NCBI GenBank assembly: GCA_963712955.1
Contig: CAVQKF010000002.1
Location: forward strand, 28,042 to 92,041
Direction of reading: 5' to 3'
Length of the DNA stretch: 64,000 nt
From: DATFVJ01 sp963712955
GTDB taxonomy: Bacteria > Actinomycetota > Actinomycetes > Streptosporangiales > Streptosporangiaceae
The translations under genes and the position numbers were made by a program. Positions within the stretch are counted from its first letter, which is position 1. Each line of letters starts with the position of its first letter. Shown piece by piece: positions 45,549 through 53,437 of the stretch. The notes below the pieces were generated by a model that ran no database searches, was not told the origin of the DNA, and saw only the letters and a program-made list of their open reading frames with translations.

Positions 45549-46724
45549 TCAGGTCCGGGTCAGCCTGCGCCGCCGGAGCAACCGGGGCCGCCCGGCGTGC
45601 CGGTCGAGCGCCTGCCCGGGAGGGGGATCCGCGATCCCGGCATGTTGATCCGCCCACTCCTCCAGTTGCGCAAGGAAGGTCTGCGCGAAGGTCGGCCAGT
45701 CCAGGGTTTCGAGCGCCGCACGGTGGCCGCGCTGGCCCATGTCCGCGCGCAGCGCGCCGTCCTGCCGTAGCTTGAGCACGGCACCGGCCGCCGCGGCGGG
45801 TTCGCGGAACGGCACCACAAGGCCGCACTTGTGCCGCTGGACGAGGTCGGCGGCAGGCCCGGTCGGGCTGGTGATAACCGGCACGCCACGCGCCATGTAT
45901 TCGACGACCTTGGTGGGCAGCGAGCGCCGGTAGTTCGGCTCGTCGTGCAGCACTGACAGGCCGGCCAGTGCCCCGTCCACCATCTTGAGCGCCTCGGTGT
46001 TCGGCACGAAGCCATGCCAGCGCACCAGCCCGGCCGTGTGCGCCTGCCCGAGCTGTGCGCGGACCGGCGCGTCCGCGTCACCGATGAGCTCGACAGCAAT
46101 CCCGTGCGGCCGCAGCAGCCGGGCGAGCTCGATCATTTCCGCGGTGCCGCGGGCCACGGACAGCTGACCCAGATAGACGATCCGGTCCTCGCCTGGCAGC
46201 TCCGGCGGCCGCATCGGGACGTAGGTCGTGTTCGGCACGACCGGGTGCCGCAGCCGGAACCGCTCCTGATAGCCCTGTTCGGCCAGCAACAGGTGGATGC
46301 GGCGTTCGGCGATCCGTTCGACGGCGCGCACGGCCGCGACCAGCGGCCGCCGCAGCCGCCCGGGTACCCAGCCCTTGACCGCGATCGCGGCGGCGGTGTC
46401 CTCATGCACGTCCCAGACGGTGGCCGGCCGCGCAGCGTGGGGAGCACGAGCAGCAACTCGGGATCGTGGATCATGAGCAGTTGAGCATCGGCGCAGTGCC
46501 GCGCGATCGCGCGGCGTGCCGCGAGCAGTGCACGGAGCCTGCGGCGCCCGGTCGCCCGCGGTACGTCCGCCACGGTAAGCGCGGGCCAAGGTGTCACGTT
46601 GCATTGCCTGAATGGGCCAAGATAGGTGACGTCGTGGCCGGCCTTTAAGCAGGGCACGGATCTGCCGGTGCAGAATGCGCGCATCGGCCGGATTGTGAAC
46701 GACGGTGCACACCAGGACACGCAT
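45549..46724 (-). pseudogene. Family 4 glycosyltransferase with two frameshifts
   Basis: ATG 46724 begins MRVLVCTVVHNPADARILHR. A shift near 46645 moves the sense to AGHDVTYLGPFRQCN, then AIARHCADAQLLMIHDPELL. A second shift near 46440 returns it to TVWDVHEDTAAAIAVKGWVP. The C-terminal GT-B domain is intact: EDRIVYLGQLSVARGTAEMI, VRWHGFVPNTEALKMVDGAL, and LPTKVVEYMARGVPVITSPT, with the E-x7-E-like nucleotide-sugar site. The corrected length is about 390. It would add a sugar to a surface polymer. It belongs with the polysaccharide genes to its right. Confidence 0.8.
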
Positions 46725-46891
46725 CTTCAACTCCAGAATTTCACCGAGATGCGTCGAATCTAAAAGATCGATTGCCGGAAAATGGCACCTGTCACGGGGT
46801 TTTCCGGCAGTGTTAACGCGCCGGTTTCACCAGATTTGACGACGCCGCGCGACCGGCCGAGCCGGTCGGGCAGGAGCCCCTCCGGGCGTGC

Positions 46892-47749
46892 TCACAGCGC
46901 CTCAGCCCGTGCGGCCGCCACCTTGCCCCGCGTGTCGACCAGCAGCGCGCCTGCAGATCGTAGCCGCTGTGCGCTTGCAGCAAGATGGTCAGGTCGGCCG
47001 CGGCGACGTCAGCGTCCAGGTCGGCCGCGCGCCGCACCGGCTGCCCGTCCACCGACTACTCGTCCACGTACGGATCGTGGTAAGCGAGCCGGGTGCCGCG
47101 CCCGCGGAGCTTGCGCGCGATTGGCCGCACCGGCGTCTCGCGCTAGTCGACGATGTCCTTCTTGTAGGTGACCCCGAGCAGCAGCACCTCGGCGTCGTTG
47201 AGCGCCCTGGAGTTCCGGTTGAGGAGCTCGGTAGCGCGGTCCACGACGTAACCGGGCATCCGGCTGTTGATCTCCTGCGCGAGCTCGACGAACCTGAATG
47301 GGTAGCCGAGGGTGCGGACCTTGTACGACAGGTAACCGGGATCGATGGGGATGCAGTGCCCGCCGACGCCAGGCCCTGGGTAGAACGCCTGGAAGCCGAA
47401 TGGCTTGGTCGCGGCGCACCTGATCGCGTCCCACAGGTCCACGCCAAGCTCATGACAGAAGATCGCCATCTCGTTGACCAGGGCGATGTTCACGTGCCGG
47501 TAGGTGTTCTCGAGCAGCTTGGCCATTTCCGCCTCGCGGGTGGACCTGGCGTGACGACCTGATCGCACCCAGCATGGCCGAGATGTCGTCATCGCTGACG
47601 TCGTCCACGTGCGAGTGGCCAGCGTTCAGTCGGCCTGCCACCTCTCGGCTATGGTCATAGCCGATCACGCTGAGCCCGGAGCGGACTGCCTCGCGGGCGA
47701 GCGGCAGGCCCACGTAACCGAGCCCGATCACGACCAGGTCGACCCGCAT
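46892..47749 (-). pseudogene. Nucleotide-sugar dehydrogenase with internal deletion and two amber codons
   Basis: ATG 47749 begins MRVDLVVIGLGYVGLPLARE. After DDDISAMLG about 110 residues are missing, and the sense resumes in STREAEMAKLLENTYRHVNI with the catalytic Cys in GGHCIPIDPGYLSY. In-frame TAG codons stand at 47143-47145 (after TYKKDIVD) and 47056-47058 (in DPYVDE-stop-SVDGQPV). A shift near 46945 leads to ALLVDTRGKVAAARAEAL and the stop. The family (UDP-ManNAc or UDP-Glc dehydrogenase) makes uronic acids for surface polymers. The lost segment includes part of the NAD domain. It is inactive. Confidence 0.85.
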
Positions 47750-47780
47750 CGGCCCTCCGCTTCTTGGTCCATCGCAACGC

Positions 47781-49592
47781 TCAGAGCGCGCCCACTGACT
47801 GATACGCGGACAGGTACCGGTCCGCGTTACGGGCCCACGTCCGGTCCCGCGCGGCCCAGTCCCGGGCTGTCGCCCCAATCTCGCGGCGCCTATCTGGACT
47901 GTAGAAAAGGCCTTCGATGCAATCGGCCAGCGTCACCGGATCTTCCGGGATCGTTAATGTGCCGGTTATCCCGGGTTCAACGATTTCGCGCAGTGCCTTT
48001 ACTTCACTAGCCACCACGCATAGACCGCTTGCCATCGCCTCCACCGGCTTGAGGGGCGTGACCAGATGGCAGACCCGGTCGCCCGTTCGAGGGACCACGA
48101 AGATATCGAGGACCGCATGGTAGTGGCGTACATCCGCCATCGGCACCCGGCCGGTGAAGACCGCGATTCCGGCCAGGCCGAGGTTGGCGGCGAGACGCTC
48201 GAGTGCCGCCCGCTCGGGCCCGTCGCCGACGATCAGCGGCCGCGCGGGAACGCCGCGGCGGAGCAGCTGCGCGGCGGCGCGCAGAAAGGTATCGCCGCCC
48301 TCGTAGGCGACCAGGGTGGAGACCATGCCGATGGTGAACTCGTCGTGCCGGATGCCGAGTGCGGTACGCAGGGCCCTCCCGTCCGGCAGCGGCTGGAGGA
48401 ATTCAGCCGATACGGCATTCGGCACGACCACGACCTTGGCCGCTGGGACGCCGCGGCTGACGATCTCCTCGCGCATGACCTCGCCGAGCGTCACGACCAG
48501 GTCGGCGGCGCGCATGCAGTAGGTCTCCATTTCCCGGCTCCTGCGGTAGAGGTCACAGCTGGCCGGGATGGCTGCCGAGCCGCCAGCGGCCTCGCCGCGG
48601 CGCGACAGCCATGTCTCCTCCAGGAAGCCGCGGACCTCGTAAACCACCGGCAGGCCGGAGCGCTCACGCACAGCGAGCGCTACCTGACCGTTGAGGTGAT
48701 TGCTCGCCGCGTGCAGCACGGCTGGGTGGAGCCGCTGCGTCAGCCGCGCGGCCAGTTCTGTGCCGCGGGCAAGTGCCAGGTCCGCGCTGCGGGGGAGCAC
48801 ATAGGGCAGCAGCCGGTGGTAGCTGATCCCGTCGACCTCGACGCGGTGGCGGGCGTCGGGCTTGCCCTGCGCCACAGGGAATCCGCACCTGGTCACCACG
48901 TGCGGGTCGAGCCCGGCAGCGCGTTGCGCGACCGCGATGCGATGGGTGCGCACCGTGTAGCCCGCGTGCGTGGTCGGCAGGGCATTCGTGACGACATGCA
49001 GGACGCAGGGCGGGCCGTCTTCGCGGGACCGGCGGCGGGTGCGCGCTGGCCGGCTGGCCAAGCCACGGTTATCCGGACCGGTCCCACGCACCGGACCGGA
49101 GGCGCTCAGCACCGCGAGTTCCCCGGCCAGCGCGCGCCGCATCCTTCGCGCCGAAGCGGATCGCGCGCCATTGAGCAGCGCCGCCGCGTCGGCCAGCCTG
49201 CCCTCACGCCACGCCAGCCGTGCGGCGAGGGCTGGCGGCACCCTGCCGCCCCGGTCACGCAGCCGGGCGAGCGCCGCACTGGCGACCTCGGGCCGGTCCA
49301 TGGCAAGCGCGAAGGACGCCTCGTGCCGGGGCCACGGCTCGAGCAGGGCCAGCGCTGCCTGCCTGTCACCGTGCTCCCAGAGCCCGAGCGCGCGGCCGTA
49401 CCGGCTCACCCGCCGCAGCGGGCGGCGGCCGGGCCTGGGCAGGATCCGCCAGGCGAGCGCCGCCGCCCGCACCCGGTCTTCGGTTATGTGCCGCCACGCC
49501 ACGCTCGCGGTGAGCGTGACAAGCCGCGGCGAGATCCGCCTGTTGCCGAGATACGCAGTCACGGCCGCGGATGTTAGCCGCGCACGGTGAAC
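47781..49592 (-). CDS. Family 4 glycosyltransferase with N-terminal helical extension
   Basis: From GTG 49592 the protein has about 603 residues. The first about 190 form an Arg/Ala-rich helical region resembling short repeats (ALALLEPWPRHEASFALAMD, ALARLRDRGGRVPPALAARL). The GT-B fold follows: VLHVVTNALPTTHAGYTVRT, VVPNAVSAEFLQPLPDG, LIVGDGPERAALERLAANLG, and the nucleotide-sugar site LVTPLKPVEAMASGLCVVAS. It is intact and probably transfers a sugar to a lipid- or protein-linked glycan. A start further upstream would overlap the divergent wecB gene, so 49592 is preferred. It lies 32 bp from the dehydrogenase relic downstream. Confidence 0.85.
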   Translation of the reverse strand, partial: VHRARLTSAAVTAYLGNRRISPRLVTLTASVAWRHITEDRVRAAALAWRILPRPGRRPLRRVSRYGRALGLWEHGDRQAALALLEPWPRHEASFALAMDRPEVASAALARLRDRGGRVPPALAARLAWREGRLADAAALLNGARSASARRMRRALAGELAVLSASGPVRGTGPDNRGLASRPARTRRRSREDGPPCVLHVVTNALPTTHAGYTVRTHRIAVAQRAAGLDPHVVTRCGFPVAQGKPDARHRVEVDGISYHRLLPYVLPRSADLALARGTELAARLTQRLHPAVLHAASNHLNGQVALAVRERSGLPVVYEVRGFLEETWLSRRGEAAGGSAAIPASCDLYRRSREMETYCMRAADLVVTLGEVMREEIVSRGVPAAKVVVVPNAVSAEFLQPLPDGRALRTALGIRHDEFTIGMVSTLVAYEGGDTFLRAAAQLLRRGVPARPLIVGDGPERAALERLAANLGLAGIAVFTGRVPMADVRHYHAVLDIFVVPRTGDRVCHLVTPLKPVEAMASGLCVVASEVKALREIVEPGITGTLTIPEDPVTLADCIEGLFYSPDRRREIGATARDWAARDRTWARNADRYLSAYQSVGAL

Positions 49593-49626
49593 AGGCAGCG
49601 ACACCGTCCACGCGAGAGGAATCCAG

Positions 49627-50457
49627 GTGTTTACACCCATCGTGCATGTGCTCGGCGCCCGGCCGAACTTTCGTGAAGGCGGCGCCGGTGCTCACGGCAC
49701 TCGCCGGACTTGGTCACAAGCAGCAGGTCATCCACACCGGCCAGCACTATGACGAGCGGTTGTCGGGTGTGTTCTTCACGCAGCTGGGGCTGCCGAAGCC
49801 GGACGTGGACCTTCGTGTGGGCTCGGGCACGCACGGCGGGCAGACCCGCCGCGGCGCTGATCGGCTTGAGCAAGAATTCGTCAAGCGTTCACCCGCCCTT
49901 ATCATGGTTTACGGCGATGTCAACTCCACGCTGGCGGGGCGCTCGCCGCGCGAAGCTCGGGATCCCTGTGGCGCACGTGGAGGCCGGGCTGCGGAGTTTC
50001 GATGACTCGATGCCTGAGGAGCTGAACCGGAGGCTGACCGATCAGCTCTGCGAGCTGCTTTTCGCCACCTCGCCTGAGGCGATCGGATATCTGGCGAACG
50101 AGGGCGTGCCACGGCCTGCACGCGGACGGCCGGACCCGGGTGTGCGAGCCGCTTGGCTACCTGGAGTTCGTCGCACTTGTCCGGGGCGCAGCCGCGGTGG
50201 TCACCGATTCTGGCGGGGTCCAGGAGGAGACAACGATGTTGCGCGTGCCGTGCCTGACAGTGCGGCCCAATACGGAGCGCCCGATCACCGTCACACATGG
50301 CAGCAACCGGCTCGTCGCCCGTGGTGAACTTGCCGCGGCTGTGCTCAAGGCCTGCACAGACGGACCGTACGCGGGTGAGCTGCCGCCGGTGTGGGATGGC
50401 GCCGCGGGACCGCGGATCGCGCGTGTCGTCACGGACTGGCTGGCGTCGCATGGCTGA
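49627..50457 (+). pseudogene. wecB: UDP-N-acetylglucosamine 2-epimerase, frameshifted with central deletion
   Basis: GTG 49627 starts VFTPIVHVLGARPNF. An extra T near 49670 shifts to AAPVLTALAGLGHKQQVIHT. More indels near 49850, 49900 and 49950 move the sense through LIMVYGDVNSTLAG to LGIPVAHVEAGLRSFDDSMP and TDQLCELLFATSPEA. After YLANEGV about 110 residues are lost. The 3' part reads YLEFVALVRGAAAVVTDSGG, then VQEETTMLRVPCLTVRPNTE, the UDP-binding end, to TGA 50457. The enzyme converts UDP-GlcNAc to UDP-ManNAc and normally feeds the dehydrogenase next door, which is also dead. Confidence 0.85.
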
Positions 50458-51100
50458 GCGCATGCTCGCCGGAGCCGAGGCGGCCGCCTACTGGGACGAG
50501 CGGCACCGGGTGGCCGATGACCTGCGTTCAGGAGGGCATATTGGCATCGACCACGCCGGCAACGAGCTGTTCTACGCGCGGCGGCTCGGTGCCCTGCTGG
50601 AGATCATCGGGGATTACACGAGCGCGGCGGAGCCGCTGTTCGTGCTCGACGCCGGATGCGGTAAAGGCTACTTCGCCCGTGCTGTTGCCCGCTGCGGGCA
50701 CCGGGTGGACGCGATCGACGCCAGCACGGCGGCGATCGAATACTGCCGCGGTCGCGACGAATCGCCGGTCCACTGGGCGGTGTCGCCGCTGTCGTGCTGG
50801 AGCACGCCATGGCTCTACGACGTCGTATACGCGATAGACGTCCTCTTCCACGTTCTCGGCCACGGTGAGTGGGCGGCCTCCGTTGCCAATCTGGCTTCGT
50901 TGGTGCGTTACGGCGGCAGGCTCGTCATCACCGACGAGGACGGCCCGAGGCGCAGGCCGCGTGGCTCGTACATCGTTCACCGCACTCGCGCCGAGTACGT
51001 GGCGCAGCTCGCACCGCACGGCCTAGAGCATCAAGGTTTCCGCCCTTACGCCTTCCGCGACAACCTGGTCGGTTTTCACACTTTCACGAGGATCCGCTGA
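50450..51100 (+). CDS. SAM-dependent methyltransferase
   Basis: The 216-residue protein has motif I FVLDAGCGKGYFARAVARCG, followed by VDAIDASTAAIEYCRGRDES and the VVYAIDVLFHVLGHGEWAAS segment of class I methyltransferases. The middle resembles enzymes that methylate sugars or lipid-linked glycans. ATG 50450 overlaps the end of wecB by eight bases, and its TGA overlaps the next ATG (TGATG), so it is translated as part of the polysaccharide operon. It is intact. Confidence 0.85.
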   Translation: MAERMLAGAEAAAYWDERHRVADDLRSGGHIGIDHAGNELFYARRLGALLEIIGDYTSAAEPLFVLDAGCGKGYFARAVARCGHRVDAIDASTAAIEYCRGRDESPVHWAVSPLSCWSTPWLYDVVYAIDVLFHVLGHGEWAASVANLASLVRYGGRLVITDEDGPRRRPRGSYIVHRTRAEYVAQLAPHGLEHQGFRPYAFRDNLVGFHTFTRIR

Positions 51101-53436
51101 TGCGCCTTATCGATCTCGCCCGGCCCTATCTCGACGGCATCGACACGATCGTGGAGGTCGCCGCGGGCGACCTCCACCTGCGGCCCCATCTCCGCGACGC
51201 CGGCGACGCCGCCTACGTCCGCTGCGAACCTGGCACGGACATCCCGGCGGTCGGCAAGGGTGTCCTGCTCGTGCTTGCCATGGGACCCGATCCGGCGTGG
51301 CATCTGCCGGCGCGGGTGTGCCGGCAGATGCTCGAGCGGGTGTCCGATGGCGGCCGCGGGCTCGTGCTCTTCGGGTACCCCAGCGCGGAACTGCCCTATC
51401 ACCAGATCCTCGACAGCCTGGTTGCCCACCGCTGCCAGGTGCTGCAAGCGGCGACCCTCGACTACCCGGTTCTGCCCTGTGGGATCGCGTTCGCACAGGC
51501 CGAGGACGTGCAGGCGCCGCCCGACTATTTCGGGCGGCCGGTGGTTACCAAGGATGCCTCGCTCCGGATCGCCAACGAGCACGTGCTTGCCGCCTTCGTG
51601 TCGCGCGGCCTGCGCGCACGCTACCAGGACATGGCACGCAAGGCAGACACAGCAGGCATGGCGGGGGTCGGCCTGGCGGAGCACGCCAGCCTGACCGCGG
51701 ACAACGAGCGGCTGGCCCGCGCCCTGAGTGAGGCCGAGCAGCAGACCGCCCGCGCCGAGATGCGCCTGACCGCCGTGGAGCGGTCGGCCACGATGGAGGT
51801 TGGCCGCCTGTTCGTGGCCGCGGCGCAGCGCCCGTGGCGCGGCACCGTGAGGTTGCCGCGCGGGCTGCACGGGGTGTGGCGTCGGCGCGGCGCGGCCGCT
51901 CCGCGCGGGCGCTTGTGCCACGCCGGCGGCGCCGCCGGTGGCCAGTGCTCCACCGAGCAGGCTGCTCGCGCCCCTCGCGGCGGCTGGGCTTGGCGGCCGG
52001 CCACGCCTGACGGGCTCGTGATCGCCGGTCTGCTGACACGGCGCACGTTCGCCACGCTCGCCCCGGATGCGGCGGTGCACCCGCTGCTGCCGCACGACCC
52101 CGCGCTCGTACTCGAAGGGACCGGCGCCGACATAATGATCATTGATGCCGCCGCAGCGCGGCCTGGCGGTCCGTGGTCGTACATCGGCGACCCGGCGGCG
52201 GCAGACCGGGGCGGGCGGCTCGCCGGTCTGATCGCCGTCGCCCGCTCGCTTGGCATTCCCGTCGTGTTCCTGCGCAGCCTGGCGCCGTGGCAAGCGCCAG
52301 GCCTTGAGGTTGTTGCGGCCCGCTGCGACGCCGTGTTCGAAGGCGATCTCGGTGTGCAGCTCGCCCGGTTCAACCCCGTGAACCTGGATCCGCTGCGATC
52401 GTGCGACCCGGTCTACGCTGGGTGCAGGGACCCACGCGAGCCGCCTGCCCAGCGGCGATTGCTCGACGCGCCGCTCGGTGTTCCGCAGTTCGGCGCGGAA
52501 CGATCCGGGGAGTGCTCCGGCGCCGGTTTACTTGTCGTGCCTGGCATCCCATGGCACGCGCAGCCAGGGTTGTACCGTCGGCATGGCCTGTTCGTTACCG
52601 CGTCGTCGCCGCGCCAGGCGCGCGAGCAGCTTGCGTGCGGCGCGCGGGTGATCGGCCCGGTCGGGTCGGCCGAGCCCGTCGCAGGTGCGGTGCATGTGAG
52701 GGACGCGGCGGACGCAGCGACCCAGATCGCCGCGGCCCGCCAGCAGGGAGCCAGGGAACCCGATGAAATCCGCCGCGTGCTCCGTGAGCTATTCACCACG
52801 CACGCCACCCTCCCGAGGCTTGCCGAGCTCGCCAGGCTCGCCGGTGTGAGCGCGGATCCGCTCGCCGCCAGGAAGGTCGCCGTGCTTGTGAACGACGCCG
52901 TGAGCGCGGCCGCCGCTGCCGGCGTCGAGTACACGGGCGGCACCGGCCGCGCCGGGGACGGCGTTTACGCCTGGCTCGCCAGTGCCGTGCTGCGGCAGCG
53001 GCACCGCCCCGGCGAGGTTGTGCTCGCGATGCCAGGGACGGCGGCGGGTGCGGCGGTGCCCGGTCATGTTCCTGCCGCGCTGCGTGAGCTCACGGACGTG
53101 GGCATCGCGGTCAGGCTCGCGCGCGAACCTGGCCTGGCCGGCGCCGCCCGTGCCGCCCGCCTCGACTGGCTGGTTCCCTGGGACACCGGCCGCGACTACC
53201 CGGATACCTACCTTCTCGACCTGGTGTGCGCGCAGGAGTGCTCCAGGGCTGACGTCGTGGGCGCAGCCGGTGCGGCAGATGGCGCCGCCTACGTCTTCGC
53301 CCAAGACCTTGCGCCCGCGCTTGCCCGCCGTGAGCTGCTGAGCTCAGCTGAGCCTCGCGCGGGTGACTGGAGCACTCGCGCGGGTGACTGGAGCAGGCGT
53401 GGCCACACGCTGTTCGCGATCTCAGGGAGGCACTGA
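51100..53436 (+). CDS. Large uncharacterised protein of the polysaccharide operon
   Basis: This 778-residue protein has at least three parts. Residues 1-170 resemble a methyltransferase-like Rossmann region (DTIVEVAAGDLHLRPHLRDA, VLLVLAMGPDPAWHLPARVC). A coiled-coil stretch follows at about 190-240 (ADNERLARALSEAEQQTARA). Residues from about 305 contain a CDP-glycerol/glycosyltransferase-like pattern (DGLVIAGLLTRRTFATLAPD, ADIMIIDAAAARPGGPWSYI, ASSPRQAREQLACGARVIG), followed by a GT-A-like tail. A 21-bp duplication near the end repeats TRAGDWS. The function is not assignable; its position in the operon suggests a role in glycan assembly. The start overlaps the methyltransferase stop. Confidence 0.65.
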   Translation: MRLIDLARPYLDGIDTIVEVAAGDLHLRPHLRDAGDAAYVRCEPGTDIPAVGKGVLLVLAMGPDPAWHLPARVCRQMLERVSDGGRGLVLFGYPSAELPYHQILDSLVAHRCQVLQAATLDYPVLPCGIAFAQAEDVQAPPDYFGRPVVTKDASLRIANEHVLAAFVSRGLRARYQDMARKADTAGMAGVGLAEHASLTADNERLARALSEAEQQTARAEMRLTAVERSATMEVGRLFVAAAQRPWRGTVRLPRGLHGVWRRRGAAAPRGRLCHAGGAAGGQCSTEQAARAPRGGWAWRPATPDGLVIAGLLTRRTFATLAPDAAVHPLLPHDPALVLEGTGADIMIIDAAAARPGGPWSYIGDPAAADRGGRLAGLIAVARSLGIPVVFLRSLAPWQAPGLEVVAARCDAVFEGDLGVQLARFNPVNLDPLRSCDPVYAGCRDPREPPAQRRLLDAPLGVPQFGAERSGECSGAGLLVVPGIPWHAQPGLYRRHGLFVTASSPRQAREQLACGARVIGPVGSAEPVAGAVHVRDAADAATQIAAARQQGAREPDEIRRVLRELFTTHATLPRLAELARLAGVSADPLAARKVAVLVNDAVSAAAAAGVEYTGGTGRAGDGVYAWLASAVLRQRHRPGEVVLAMPGTAAGAAVPGHVPAALRELTDVGIAVRLAREPGLAGAARAARLDWLVPWDTGRDYPDTYLLDLVCAQECSRADVVGAAGAADGAAYVFAQDLAPALARRELLSSAEPRAGDWSTRAGDWSRRGHTLFAISGRH
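53354..53395. repeat. 21-bp tandem repeat at the 3' end of the large gene
   Basis: Two exact adjacent copies beginning ctcgcgcgggtgactgg lie at 53354-53374 and 53375-53395, encoding two TRAGDWS-like heptads. Confidence 0.9.
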
Positions 53437-53437
53437 C

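Noticed and set aside
47050..47150. Reassigned amber codons in the dehydrogenase
   Set aside because: The gene also has a large deletion and a frameshift, so ordinary decay explains the stops better; other genes use TAG as a normal stop.
48066..49577. 503-codon plus-strand frame antisense to the glycosyltransferase
   Set aside because: The minus-strand frame has clear GT-B motifs; the plus-strand product is Arg/Gly-rich without pattern.
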